Source: Epiperipatus broadwayi
Taxonomy: Eukaryota > Onychophora > Udeonychophora > Euonychophora > Peripatidae
Reading direction: 5' to 3'
Assembly (NCBI GenBank): GCA_028023455.1
Contig: JAQFVV010006650.1
Span: 115,185 to 179,184 of the forward strand
Length of the DNA stretch: 64,000 nt
The position numbers were made by a program, and so were the translations under genes. Positions 1-14,462 of this stretch are shown piece after piece. A model generated the notes under the pieces. The model worked only from the letters and a program-made list of their open reading frames with translations, made no database searches and was not told the DNA's origin. How positions within the stretch are numbered: position 1 is the stretch's first letter; the number at the start of each line of letters is the position of its first letter.

Positions 1-414
1 ATTCCAAGACATTTGCATCAAATAAAGAACTTACATTTTTGATATCTTTGCATTGAAATTTGATTGTTTTTGTTGTTAATTACTTTAAAGATTAATTAGT
101 AATTTACATGAATTAGCAAAAAATAGATTTTTATTTTATATTGATTAATAGATGTAAATTATTATCGATTTTAACATTTCATCCATCTTTGATATATATA
201 TATATAGATATATATAATACAAATAAAATGTCCGTTAATTAAAAACTATTGTATATGTATATACATATATTTATTCTTTAATGGAATGGTGTTATAAAAG
301 CCTCCCATTATATTCATATATTTTTGGTGTTACTATTAAAAAACGTATTCAAAGATAAATGAAATTGCTTTAATTTAAAAAAAAAAGATCTTATGCACAT
401 ATTGCACTTAAAGA

Positions 415-462
<48 letters not shown>

Positions 463-2559
463 TATAACCCTAAGATTTAATACATTTTAACTTTAAAATG
501 TATTTATTTTTTAGTTATAAATTAATACGATTTAACTTATTTCTTGCATGAATTTATTCTTATGTATAAAATTAGTATGATGTAATGACATTGATGAAAG
601 AAAAATATTACAATCGTACCTTATAATAGTAAAGCTTAACTACTTTTGACCATTATTTTTAATTAAATCAATAGTAGACCTGAATAATATAGCAGATACA
701 ATTAACCAAATTCAAGCGGCAAAAAGATCAGACCATTTGTAACTGGATTTAAATACTTTACATTTGTGTATAAAATAAAATCTGATACTATTATTATTAT
801 ACCAAAATTATGTTTGCTGAAAATATAGTTATACTGATCAATAATAAAGTTATCTATTTTTTTCCCCAAAATGTAAAGTTTAGAAATGACTTTCATGATC
901 TTAGACCTATTTATAGAATTGCATAAAATGTCATACATGTAAATGGTTTTCCATTACTGACTGATAAATGTTTTTCAGATAAAAAAAAGTATACTTGAAC
1001 ATATGTATAGAAAAAACACAAACACCATTATCTAACTCAGTATTAAATAAGTTTACTAAAATAATTAGAAATGTGTAATAAATTTATGAATAATTAACAG
1101 TCATAATAATAAAATTGAATTTGTAATGACACAAGTGGAATATATTTTATTTTGAATTTACAAATATCAGATATTAATTTCATTAAATTGAAAATTTTTT
1201 AATAAATATTTAAATGGTAATACACCTGGGTCTTGTTTTATGCGGATTATTTTAATGTGATTTTAAAGTTATGTGATTCATGTTTCTTTTTAATACCTTT
1301 CATATTTCACTATATTTATTAGATATCAAGAAATTTAAATTATTAATCACTTATTTTGACTTGAAATACTTTTTTTAAAAAAAATATAATGTTAACTTGA
1401 ATATGGCTCGAAGCTGTATTTAGAATCTTAGCTTCTATGTAAATAACCTACTTATACTAATGAGTAAATAATAATAATAAATTTATACTTATGTATAACA
1501 ATATTGCAATAAATATTCAAAAATTTTAAACTATTAAAATGTAATTTGTTAGATATAATAGAAATAAAATAAATTTTAGATTAATAAAATAAATAATGAA
1601 GATTTTATTGATTTTTAAAATGAAACTAGATCTTTCTAATGATAATGTATAATCTTTGTGTTTTGATTGTGATCTCATTTTTGTAAAATAAAAACAGAAA
1701 AACATCAACATAGCACAAGACTGAAAGTGCGCTAGTTGTACATCATGTCACAAATCTGATTCACAAATGAATGCATATTCTCAAATAGTGGTAATGATTA
1801 AAATATGTATGAATAATGTACAATTAAATACTGTAGTTAATAAAAAAAATTGAAAAAAGTTTGTCTTGTATTATTTTTTTTCAAATATTTGAAATTTTTT
1901 ATTAGTCATACTTTATTTTCTTATTTTTTAATGCAAATTTTAAAGTAATTTTTTCCTTGTTGCTTTGCTTTTATGTGATTTCTGAAAATTACTGGAACCT
2001 ATCCCCCATTTTTAAAGGTAAGTTACATCTATTTTTGTGTGATTTATTTTGTGTGCAGTTTCTGAGGAACCTACCTACCGCATAAAATGAGACCAAGGTG
2101 TATATACATATGCAATCAAAAATGGAATGCATGTAAGTAGACATATAATACTAAAAAATAACAATTGTTTAATTATTCCTTTGCTTATAGTAAATATATG
2201 AAAAGCTAAACTATTTTAATATGCATATATGTAATGATAAATATTTTAATATTGAATAAACATAATGTGAAATTAATAAAGTTTACTTTAAATAACACAT
2301 TGAACTGACTTCTAGCTGCTATCTTTAATAACTTTTTATAGTAAAAAAAATTGGTACGTGAATTTAGATATATTATGCATATAAATATACATACATGTTT
2401 ATTGTTAATAAAATAAAATACTAATTTTATTTTATTTTTTCTAAAATTACAAGTAACAATCTAAATATGGTTTAATACCATATACACAGATATGCTACTT
2501 TAATAAATAATAAAGATTTATATTATAAATTTTACATTGTACTTAAACTCATAAGTATT
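1..2559. other. A+T-rich DNA without a recognisable gene
   Basis: Both strands are dense in stop codons. The only open frames are short, low-complexity and A+T-driven (for example minus-strand frames at 702-938 and 1526-1711), with no motif I recognise. The one structured item is a compound AC/TA microsatellite at 412-462. Confidence 0.6.
412..462. repeat. Compound (AC)n(TA)n microsatellite
   Basis: An AC run of about 13 units passes directly into a TA run of about 11 units. It is seen directly in the sequence, and no coding role is apparent. Confidence 0.95.
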
Positions 2560-2606
2560 AATTTCTATTTATATATATATAATAATAATTTCTATTTATA
2601 TATATA
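2560..2606. repeat. Two-copy tandem repeat next to a fold-back element
   Basis: A unit of about 26 bp (ATTTCTATTTATATATATAT followed by AATAATA) occurs twice in a row, immediately left of the palindrome at 2611-2966. Confidence 0.8.
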
Positions 2607-2610
2607 TAAT

Positions 2611-2966
2611 AATGAAACTTAAATATATTACAAACAACAGTAAACAATTTATAATACAATATAAATAAAAACTCATAAAGAAACATTTTCGATTATATTC
2701 ATAATCATTTTCAACTCAACTTTCCAAATGGAATACAATATAAATAAAAACTCAATAAAAACCCATAAAGAAATATTTTTGATTATATTCATAATCATTT
2801 TCAACTCAACTTTCAAAATGGAATCAGATGATTCCATTTTGAAAGTTGAGTTGAAAATGATTATGAATATAATCGAAAATATTTCCTTATGAGTTTTTAT
2901 TGAGTTTTTATTTATATTCTATTATAAATTGTTTACCGTTGTTTGGAATATATTTAAGTTTCGTTA
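2611..2966. repeat. Fold-back (palindromic) element
   Basis: The sequence is self-complementary about position 2827, where GGAATCAGATGATTCC forms the turn. The right arm (2828-2966) is the reverse complement of the left arm, starting from AATGAAACTTAAATA at 2611. The left arm carries an internal direct duplication: the block reading CATAATCATTTTCAACTCAA occurs twice, about 105 bp apart. It has no coding capacity. The structure suits a MITE or fold-back element, but I see no clear target-site duplication. Confidence 0.75.
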
Positions 2967-5900
2967 TTGTATTATTGATATTAGTGGACATTTATTTTGT
3001 TATATATATATATATTGTAACCCTCTCCCAACACCTCACCTACCTTACATAACAAATACCCTGGGCATCAATTCTATTGATCATAGAATAAACAACTAGG
3101 CTGATTTTGCCTTAAATTTATTAATAAGGCTCTTAAATGATGTTCTATCTCAGCTTAGTTCAGTTGGGGGCTGCAGAGGTCTATAGATGTAAAATGTATA
3201 TTAGATGTGGGAAGAAACATTATGATTAATAGAAATAAAACATTTATTAAGTTCTAAATGAAATAAATAATTGGAATTGGTAAAGTTCTACCATTTAAAT
3301 TGACAAGTTATGGTTTATGCCTCATCTTCTCCCATCATCCATATGCATTGAACAACTGCTACTATGTGAGAAAATTAAATTAATAAAACAAAATGTAATG
3401 TAGATTAACTGTACTGCATAGCAACTTGGAACGAAATACAAAATAAAATATAACATTACTTAACTTTTGATGGTACAATATTTTAAACTAAGTAACTGAA
3501 TTAATGTCTAATCTAAATTAATAAGTGAATATCTCAGCAAATTAATTTATTGCATGGCTTAATTTTAAAACTATATTTTCCTACATCGATTACAGATTAA
3601 GCAATATCCTAACAAAATAATTATAGTTGGATAACGAAAGAGATTAAATAATCAACATTTTATACAGTGTCTGGATCAAGAAAAACAACATCATCAGATC
3701 TGAACATGTTCATCATTAAATTATGAAATAGTGCAATCATATATTAGATATGTGAATGTGTGTGAATGTGTGGAAATATGAAATACTAATGCAAGTCAAA
3801 GAAGAATTGTGAACACAATTTTAAATATATAAAATATTTATTTACAAGATCATTTAAACAAACATTTGGTTTTATAATTTACACATACATGTTTTAGATG
3901 TTTCTAATAACAATAGTTAAATGGTCTACATAAGAGCAAATAACATAAAAAAGACTCTATATATTTTATTTAACATATGCCAGCCATCAGTGCATTATGA
4001 TAGACTTATGAAAGAAACATTATAATTACAATACTAAAATAAGAACACAAAACTAAACTTCCTGGTATTTTACTTGAAAAATTGGCTCAAGCATATGACA
4101 CAGAAACATTATAATACTACCCTAAGACAATTAAATATAAAATTATTCTATATTTAGTATTTTATTTTCAATACACTCAAGCTATTAATCACTTCTGATA
4201 TGCTCATAAAAAATGAAAATCTGTTAAACACTGGCATTAAAATTATAAAGTAAACTAAAGTTCTTGGCATTTTCCTTCAAATGCACATCTAATAAAATTA
4301 GAGAGGTTTTAACTATAAGAGTAAGAGTAGGAAAAAGAGGAGGAGGTCAAAGTATACTTTATAAATTAAATGAATGATTCTATTAATTAGCTACTCTTTG
4401 TCTTCTCTTGCTTTCTCATTCAGGTGAAGATAGAATATTATGAGAGTTGATGGTATAAAATCTAAATAATTAATATGATATGATTTGAACAATAATTAAA
4501 AATTAAACATTAGTGATGGATTTTTCCATACCTCCTAAATTAATAATTTACGTGCATGTCTGAATTATGCTATCTGTCATAAAATAATTAATATAACAAA
4601 ATCCAATCAGTTTACTTATGAAATTGGGAGAAATATCATAATACAGATTATGACAATGGCCAACCAATCTTTAATACAAATTCTACTTCAGCTGTTCTGT
4701 GAGAAAAATCAGTTCTATTTTTATTTTACTTTATTATCAGCAAAGTATCTCACCCTAGGCTATGAATAAATGATGGAAAACATTCCATAGGGCACATGAG
4801 GGATAAAAGACTTTCATAACTCTAATAATCTAAATAACAATACGCAATAGCTCCCAAGTCTAATTTCTGAGACTTAAAACAAACTGGTGTGGACATGTTC
4901 TCATCACCAAAATTAGGGGAACACATTACTTGGCTTCTCATACTATAATTCATAAAATACAACTACTAAAGCTGGAGGATATAATCTCCTAACAAATATT
5001 TCAACAAGCTAAGGGAAAGTTTTCTCAATCCCAGACAATATATTATATAATCCACCCATGTCAAATACTTCAAAAAATTAAGGTAGAGATTATCTCAATC
5101 CCATATACTATATAACATAAATAACTTCATTCTGCATAGCCAATAAATACATTTCAATCTAAGCATAATAAAAAATAATAATATCACACTTAAATAAATC
5201 TCTAATCTTTCTACTTCTCTTGCACATTTTCATTGTCCAAAACTGATGGGAATTAAATTATTTTTACTTTCAATTGAAACATTATTATAGCTAGATTGAA
5301 TAACAGACACATATACAAGATCATAATAATGCACAAACAATTTCAAATAATTTTGGTAAGAAATACTGTAATGATATTAATGAAAAAAATGTAAAGCTAA
5401 TAGTGAATAAATCTCTCATTTCTGACAAGTATAATATTTTAACTAAGAAATATACTAATTATTATTAAGTAAGCAACACAAAATGACTTCTAGTAAAGCA
5501 AAGACAAAATATCTTTTTAGTGCATTTTACATTAGCACGAAATTGAAATAAAAGTTTGCTTTAGGATAAACAACAAATCTTTAAATTCTGAGTTAAATAA
5601 TTATTATGAAATAATTATTTCATAACTTATTGAAAAATGCAAAGATAAACAATAAATTTTATATAAGAAATTCTTTTCAAAAAGAGCCGTGCACTCCTTA
5701 ACAGCGAATGAATATTTCTATTGCTAACACACACATGTAAAAATATAAGTACACAATAAAATCTATATTAAAATAATACTAATTAGTATAATATTTTTCC
5801 ATATTATATTTTGTGAGACGTTCTTGGTGAGAAAAAAAAAAACAATAAAAATAAAATCCTAAGACATTTTTTTACATCTATCTACCTATTAAATGCTAAC

Positions 5901-8104
5901 AAAACAATAATAGTTTATTCATAGTCTGTAAATGACATATTCATAGTCATATCCTAAATGATGATGATCATGGATATCACATATATGGACAAACATGTAA
6001 CAATTTCCTGAAGGAAGATAAATAATATTAATTTGGATCCAGTTTAGCAGCATTTAAAGTTTTTAGTAATAGCTCATTGAAACCACTGGCAATATTACAT
6101 TTGAAAATTCTTCATTATGGCAATAAATATTTATTACAATTGTAGCAATAATTTGTTACCTAATTCATTTTATATGTTCAAGCATTTGTTCTGAGTTTTA
6201 AATGTCATTAACAGAACACATAACTAATCAGTTTGTAAAATCCACTCAAATTCACATAAGTTTGTTGATAACACATTTTAATAAGAAAATTCAACTGCAA
6301 ACAAGGAGGACAATAAATAAAAGAAATTCACATTTAGTTTTATGCTATTCTATTGATTCATTTATCCGCACATTCAGAGAAGTCAATAATTCATCAATTA
6401 TATGTCACTCATTTTTGTTTCTCATATCTAGATACAAATGGTTAGGTAAATGTTTTAACAATAACAATAATAAAGCAGGCTAGAATAAATTATCCACACC
6501 CATCTTTCAATTTAAACTTCATTTTTTTTTATAGTTAGCAAAATTTATTAATAAAGAGCTCCTGAGGTGATTAATGAAAGAGTTCAAAATTTTTCCAAAA
6601 TAATAAAAGAGTCTGTTATTTCTTTAATATTAGAATTATGTTTTAAGAAAAATAATTTTGAAATATGAACACACATTTTGTATTATTTGTTTAATATTAG
6701 AATTTAAACTTAAATGGTTTGTAATATATGTACACATTTCAAACGATGGCTTTAGAATTTAAAATGGTTAATTAAAAAGTAAGGGATGTACCTTGTTCCT
6801 GTCATTTTACATCTTCATGTTCCAAAAAATAATAATGGTTTTTCACTTTCAAACTTGGGTCTTGGAAGAATCAGCTTGTAAAACAAAATTGTACTAATAA
6901 AACTTTTATTGGGAGAGAAATGAAAAAAAAAATAGAAAGCAAGGTGAAATTAAGTGAAGTTAAATAAAGTCCCCTTTTGTATAAAGATTTTCCTTTTTTT
7001 ATATATCCCAGACTATTTCCCAAGAAGGTCATTTGAAAGTTCAAAGGTCTCTAGAAACAGAATTGCTCCACCACTGGCACTATATTTTAATAAGCAGAAA
7101 ATTATGCAAAAAACTTCTTTGTTTAAGTGATCCATTAATTCACTTAAAATGTAACTAAGCTGTTTATTTAAGCTATTGGTTATGAAATTAAATATTTTGA
7201 TATGAGGCATGAAATATTTGGTGGTACAATGAAGTACATGAATAGAAAATGAAGCTGAAAAATGGGACAAGCATACATTAACATTCACAAACATTATATC
7301 ACAGGTACTAAACTGATCTGATTGAAATGAAAGTTTCTGTGATGATGAGTCAAACATATTGTACTGTTTACACTATTGGTTGAAATATTTAAGCAAATAA
7401 GCCAGAGAATTATCTAAACAAATATCAATCCTGTTCTGCAGCCAAATAAAACAAATTAGAATCAAGTAAACTAAACTGACTTCTGTGACTAGCCACCCCC
7501 TTCCTATCATTAATTACACACTAAAAAAAATATTAAACATATCAAAACCTTCAAATTATCATTTGGACTATTTGTGTACAAAAAATATTTGCTGAAAGTA
7601 ATACTAGAAGTTTTACAAAATTTTAGATTATACTAAAAATTATTTCTGAATATAAAATATCAAAACACTTAGATAGATCTTAATTTACTGACAACATGAC
7701 CAGTATTGTTTTTTATAAGAGGAAAAAGTTATCAAAAGAAAGAATATCACCCAGATCTTATTTACTAGTAATGAAACTCAATATTTACTCTATTTTAAAA
7801 ATAAAAATAGAGAATTTTTAGTTGTTTTTTTTTTCTTTACTTAATGTTATTGTTCAATAAATGTAAGAATGAAAATACATATATCAATATAAATGTAAAT
7901 GTGATCTTTCAATTTATTATTAACTAATATATTATTTTTATTTTTAAAAATGTTTATTGTCTAATATATTTTATATATGTATATCATGCTTATAAAAATA
8001 TATATGCTATATATTGAGATGAATAGGATGTATTTAAGTTAGTAATTTAATTTCAATATATAATAGTTGATAATTAAAAATGCAATTCAAGTTCTATAAA
8101 TTAG
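2967..8104. other. A+T-rich DNA without a recognisable gene
   Basis: Scattered open frames (6202-6483 plus, 7013-7357 minus) have no recognisable domain, amphipathic pattern or conserved motif. There are no long microsatellites and no obvious repeat pairs. I see nothing supportable here. Confidence 0.55.
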
Positions 8105-8400
8105 ATTGTCATATATATAAAAGACATATTTTGCGGGTTCATCTGCATTAAAAAAATTTAAATATCGATATACTGATGTTTCGACTTGGTCCTAAAGGTT
8201 AATCATGAAATCTTTTTTGGGGATTGATGGTCTTCATGATAAATGATGTCAAAAATCTTCAGTCCACTCCAGCATAAAAAAATATTTCAGTGTAGAGTGG
8301 TCCTGGATTTCATGATTCAGGCCCAGCCAAAAGAAAAACAGGCAAGACCCTGATCACCCTGGTATTTTCCCTTTTATACTAGAGGTCTACTTTTCAGACT
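8105..8400 (-). mobile_element. Possible 3'-end fragment of a Penelope-like element
   Basis: Read on the minus strand, the segment passes through a hammerhead-like core (TGATTAA, a short stem region, then CGAAACATCAG) and ends in ACCCGCAAAATATGTC beside a short TA run. The 38.36-38.55 kb palindrome ends the same way, with GAAACGTCAG followed by CCCGCAAA and ATATGACA. Hammerhead-type motifs at element ends are known for Penelope-like elements. Here the coding part is missing, so the call rests only on this terminal similarity. Confidence 0.35.
8173..8207 (-). ncRNA. Hammerhead-ribozyme-like core (degenerate)
   Basis: The minus strand reads ATGATTAA, a short CCT/AGG stem, then CGAAACATCAG. This follows the spacing of the CUGAUGA...GAAA core of hammerhead ribozymes, but the first box is imperfect and no good stem III is visible. 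It is probably inactive. Confidence 0.25.
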
Positions 8401-10441
8401 TCTGCACATATTTTCTTTTGTCCTTTTATCAACATACAAGATAATTATCTTGTACATTCTTTTTAAATTAAAGTTAGAAAGTCTCTTCTTTTAACATAAT
8501 TCTGACATCTTTAATTAGCTTCCTAAAAGATTTTACTGATTTTAATCTGTGTGTGGATATCTTTTTCTTTTAGTTTATGTGGATTAGTAATATGCATGTC
8601 TTTAATTCTTTCCAATTTCACCTTTATTTTTAATTACATAAAAAATATGAAGGAAAAATGTTAACTTTCCTTGTACATTTTTAAAAAAAAAGTACACAAA
8701 CTAAAAAAAAAATTGTGTTTTTAATAACATCACTAAATTTCCTTTTTCTTTTAGATTTTACCAAATGTCAATATATCTGTACCATATATAAATAAACGGT
8801 ACAATATATAGTAACATTACAGTTACACAGTACATTGTCTGTATTGGATTTAAAGACTATAAAAAATTTTATTGACTTTGATTAATTTGATTTAGTTTTT
8901 ATAGTTAAGCAAATGTATTTACCACTTTTATTTGGTTTAAAAAGTGTAAAATATAGTTATTTTTATGTTAAAATAGTCTCTTATATTAATGTGTATATGA
9001 AATGTAATGATTGTAAAATATTTTTGATTAGCTTTACAAGATGATTTTTAAATTACACCTCTAAATTTTATATGTTTCATATGTTCCCATTGCTGTTTTT
9101 ACTAATAAATAAGATTGTTAATTATATAGATCTAAAGAAGTACTACACAGATATCAATAATAATTTAAAAATAGGAATAAGAAATATGATTATAAATATA
9201 ATATTACATTTTAGTAATCATTAAAATAAACAGTGTTATAGTTTATACCATTTGCGTCAGTGTATGGTCTTGGAAGATTTCATATTTATTGTTTAAAAGT
9301 TTATTTAACAAAGGTTGAGCTAGTTTGTTAAAATATATTTAAATAATGAACTATTTATTAAAATTCAATTTAAAATTTGTTGAAATATATATCTGAGGGA
9401 AATTTAAGGATGTGAATTTATTTCTTTGAAAAAAAAAATTGTAAAAAAATGTTATGTCTTCAAAATTGATGAAACAAATATTCTAGCAAAAATTGAACAA
9501 GGTGACCAGAGATTGTTAAGGGAAGCTATAAAGATTTTTAAAAAGCCCAAGAGCATAAATGAAAGGTGTGAATTATTATGATGTCTTTAAGTAAATTCAA
9601 AGACAACTCTCATAAAAATCATGAACAATATTTTTTAGCATCTACCGCATTTGTTCCACATCTGTTTTCATTTAAATGCCTAAGATTTTTTTTAGTTGTA
9701 ATATTTTTTTCTCCTATTTTGTGATGAAGAAGTGATATGGTATAATAATTTTAAAATAATGCCTTAGATCTTTTCAATTTTCTAACCCAAATGACTTAAT
9801 CAAATCAATGGAAGCAATATATTATTTTTATTTTTGTTTGGAAAACTTTTTTTGGTATTTTTTTTGTCAAATAAACACATATCTGCATTTCTTTTATATT
9901 TCTAATATTATATATAATAAGACTCTAAAAATTATCCAACCATAACTAAAACAACTTTGTCAATAAAATCATCAAAAATATAATTTTGAAAATTATATTC
10001 CATAGTAAGTATTGCAGACTTCATTTCTTTAATTAAAAAAAACAATTTTGAGGCAATATATTTCTAAACAAAATATTTTTGAATCCCCATTATATTTTAA
10101 AACTTAAAGAACTACATCCTTTCTAAATTTGTCAAAATGTAAATGAATAGATAAATTGATATATCCTTAAAAATTATCATCTCAGTTCTTCTATCATTAT
10201 TAAAAAGATAATCAAAATAATTATACATGTTGTTTTCATAATATCTGCCATCATTACAGGTAATCACTCTTTGGTTAATTAAGATGGCATCACATCATGA
10301 AATGAATATGTCAGTATTTTTTTATAATATAAATTCATCAATCATATTTATACCTTTTCCTCAATCATTAAACTGTATATTTTATAAAGATCTACATTTA
10401 TTTATTTTTTTTTATTTTTTCATACAAAAAGTTATATATAT
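8401..10441. other. A+T-rich DNA without a recognisable gene
   Basis: The segment is low-complexity A+T-rich sequence. The open frame beginning at 10284 is rich in Phe, Ile and Tyr, as expected from base composition, and it runs across the left boundary of the long direct repeat at 10442. I do not treat it as a gene. Confidence 0.55.
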
Positions 10442-12203
10442 TGTACAGGATACAAAATCCATCCTTATTTATTTTATTTTATTTTTTGAAGTTTTGAGTA
10501 TAATTTTAAAAAATGTCTTTAATATAACTAAACTTAGGGATTCATAGATGAGTTGTTACTTTATTGTTATGAATTGTTTTATTATTATTTAGTTCAGGTT
10601 TATTTATTTATTATAATATACTTTGTTTTAAGATGGATAATTGTGATGGCAATATACATGTATATAATTACGAGTATGTGTTTATTATAGATATTAACTA
10701 TAATATTTAAATTATCAATTCTAATTGAATTGTATTTTTGTTTTAAAAAATTATTTTAATATGTTATATTATTGTTATGGTTATTTATCTGTATATTTAC
10801 TTAATAAATTGTCAAATATATATTATTTTTTTTTGCGATGATATAATTTTTATTTTATTTTTGTTATTAAAATATTTAAACTGCTAAACAATGGTGTTGG
10901 AGATATTAAAATCAGCATGTGGAGAGGGGGATCTTGAGCTTAAAAAAAACCTATTGTTAGTAGTTTACTAACTAACATGCTAAGAGGAAGGATAACTGTT
11001 GTCGGTCCTTTTCCAAGAAAATTATTATTCAAAATTTGATTACAAAACTTATAGTATAAAGGATAAATACTAAAAATGGCTGGCTAATTTAACATTATCA
11101 TTGTGGGGCTTTTATACCTCCTCTCTATATGCCAATATATATATATATCGCCATTGGAATTTGGTAGAACCCGAAATCAAAAATAAATCGACGGTCATCA
11201 ATATATATGTAAATAGCTATTAGTTTTGTTTTAATAATATGAATAAATCATATTATGCCTATGGAATATCTTCTCAGTTTAAAATAACATTTAACTTAAA
11301 ATAATAGTAGTCAAACATCATGGAGACAATTGGAAACGCCTTTACTGATTTAATAATATGTACATAATACCACCTTCTTAGAGCTGTTTTAGGAGAAATA
11401 AATATTTCAAGAGCTGGAAATAACTGACTGTTTTAGAAAGCATGGGACATTAATGGTAACTTTAAATTTACTTATTTTTTTTTTTTATTGTCTATTTTAT
11501 TCCAAAAGACATTTAATTGTAGTTTTATAAAGTATATGCAAGTGAAACATTTAAAAACTCATTTGTAATTTTTTTTATTACTATTATTTAAGGGTTAAAT
11601 ATGTTTAAAAAAAGGATAATAGTCAATTTTATATATATTCGTTTATTTATATTAACACCGTTTTACAGTTTAAATTACACAAATGTGATGTAAGTATGAG
11701 TAGGTATAATATACATTTTTTTAGCCTTATTTAATTCGCATTTACATACCGGTATACTAAATAATGAGTGTCATTTATCAGTTTAAACGGAACAGTAATT
11801 AAGTATATTTCATTGTATTGGAATTGAACAAACATACAAATTTATAGAATTAACATTTATAAATAATATAATTGTTTAATAATTATCTTACTTTGTTAAT
11901 TCTTACTTCCACAATCTGATTGAATTTATTCACATCCACTAATTATTAAAGTTAAAGAGTATCTAATATTCCAAACTTGTGTGTATTATATCTTTGTGCT
12001 AATATTTCATATGCTAGTTGTTATTTATATTTATATTCCAGTCGATTGATTTTAAATGTATCTGTTGGTTTAGACATTACTTATTATTTTTTGAAGTTAA
12101 AATTATGGTTATCACTTTAATCAACTTTTGTAAAGTTTATCTTGGTATTATTAGTTGTAAAATAGCCTTAGTATGTCAGGACTTATTTATCATAATTATT
12201 ATT

Positions 12204-13158
12204 AATTACATTCATATCGGCCATTCAATCCAATTGTGCAAACGCATTGCAAGTGTTAAATAATAAATAAATACCCTCTGAACAATACAAGATATAGAAT
12301 TTATGCAGGAATAAAAAGAATCATTCTTATTCCTACAACTCAAATATTTATATACGAGCAAATCTGAAGTACTGGCACAGAAGGTGTGACAATATAATGG
12401 TCACTTTAAATTACGATATATAATGTCTGAATGAATGACGCCAATGAAATTTTCTAGAATTTACTAAGCGACATTCCAAATGAAACTTAATCATATGTAA
12501 ATAAGCATTTATTTTTATAGCATCTGTATATAATTTGTAATTACATTCATATCGGCCTTTCAAGCCAATTGTGCAAATGCTTTGTGAGTGTTAAATAATA
12601 AATGAATACCCGCTGACCAATACAAGATATAGAATTTAGGCAGGAATAAAATGAATGCCTCTTATTCCTATGACTCAAATATTTATATATGAGCAAATCT
12701 GAAATACTGGCACAGAAGGTGTGACAATATAACGATCACTTTAAATCACTATATACAATTGGCTTGAATGGCTGATATGAATGTAATTACAAATTGTATA
12801 CAGACGCTATAAAAATAAATGCTTATTTATATATGATTAAGTTTCAGTTGGAATGACGCTTAGTAAATTCTAGAAAATTTCATCGGCATCATTCATTCAG
12901 ACATTGTATATAGTAATTTAAAGTGACTGTTATATTGTCACACCTTCTGTGCCAGTACTTCAGATTTGCTCATATATAAATATTTGAGTCATAGGAATAA
13001 GAAGGATTATTTTTATTCCTGCATAAATTCTATATCTTGTATTGGTCAGAGGGTATTCATTTCTTATTTAACACCCGCAAAGCATTTGCACAATTGGCTT
13101 GAATGGCCAATATGAATGTAATTACAAATTGTATACATATGGTATAAAAAATAAATGC
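12204..13158. mobile_element. Composite insertion: direct plus inverted copies of a ~337 bp unit
   Basis: The first unit begins at about 12204 (TTACATTCATATCGGCC) and runs to about 12540. A second, partial direct copy starts at 12541. From about 12756 to 13158 a full copy follows in reverse orientation (GGCCAATATGAATGTAATTA near the end). The orthologous site in the other long direct repeat (near 21540) lacks the whole block, so it is a genuine later insertion. Both flanks carry a similar A+T-rich string (CTTATTTAT followed by ATAATTATTATT) that appears once at the empty site, as expected of a target-site duplication of about 20 bp. It has no open frame and the family is unknown. Confidence 0.75.
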
Positions 13159-13827
13159 TTATTTATATAATTATTATTATTATTATTATTGTGCCAAATG
13201 GAGTAAATAGATTTCCCATTTGTATTGCAATTGTTCATGAGTTGATATTACTTCTGTTGCCAGTGATTGTAATCACATATTTTTAGACACTTATTGTTGT
13301 TTTTTTTCCAGTGAGCTTATCCATATATATTTTATTGATGTGCTGAGATAAATATCCAGGTATCTTCTTTTGCCTCAAATGTAGGTGTTAATTTGGAAGC
13401 CACTATATTTATGATATATTTATGATAGTTGCACCATGGAGATTTATTTTTGGATCTATCACTCATGAGGTTTTAATTAAAACAGAATGCTTCACCATAG
13501 TGAGTAAGGTTGCATGTATTTAAATATGTAATATCAAGTTGAGTTTATTTGAAGGATGTAATTCCTTTAGAATGCTTAATTGTACTAGTGCCTAAATATA
13601 AGAATGTCTGTACTTTGGGATATTATGATTTTTAATCATTCACAAACTAACCAACACTTTTATAATTGCAAATGTATAAATTTTAAAGCATATGACTAAT
13701 TGGTATAATCGACACATGTTACATATATCATGATCATTTAGAATTTATCCAATGGAAGTGTCAATCACTTAATTCTTGTAAAATGTTTATTTAAATAAAT
13801 TAAAGTATGAGGATATTAAATTAATAA

Positions 13828-13958
<131 letters not shown>

Positions 13959-14405
13959 CCATTAGACAAATCCAAATTTTGCAAGTTTGAAATAAAATTA
14001 TATTATTTGTTTATATTAAAGAATAATTTTGATTTTATTTGAGATTTCTTAATTTCATAATTTATTTATTTATTTTTTCTTTATTTTTACTACATTAATT
14101 CCAAGCCAGCAAAAACAAAAGTGTTAAAGTTATAGTAATGTCAATTGAATAAGTATAGTTTGGATTCAATAAAATTCCTTTTGTTCCAAATTATATTTGG
14201 TATATATTTACTTGTAAATAAAGTTAACCCTGAGATTTAATTGATAATACATTATAGTCAATGCTCTATATTATCAGTAAGTTTATTTGTATAGCTAGCT
14301 GAAATAACAATATACTTATTTAGTTAATGAATATATATATATATATATATATATATACTCATTAAATATATATATATATTCATATAACTAAATAGTATTA
14401 TATAT

Positions 14406-14453
14406 ATGGTATATCCTATATATATATATATATATATATATAGGATATACCAT
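14406..14453. repeat. Perfect hairpin with a TA array at its centre
   Basis: The arm ATGGTATATCC and its exact reverse complement GGATATACCAT enclose a pure TA run. The whole 48 bp is a perfect palindrome. Confidence 0.85.
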
Positions 14454-14462
14454 ATTTATTTA

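Noticed and set aside
7013-7357. 114-residue minus-strand frame
   Set aside because: The length is notable, but I see no domain or motif, no related copy in the window and a Ser/Phe/Leu-rich composition; I could not support a hAT-type transposase idea.
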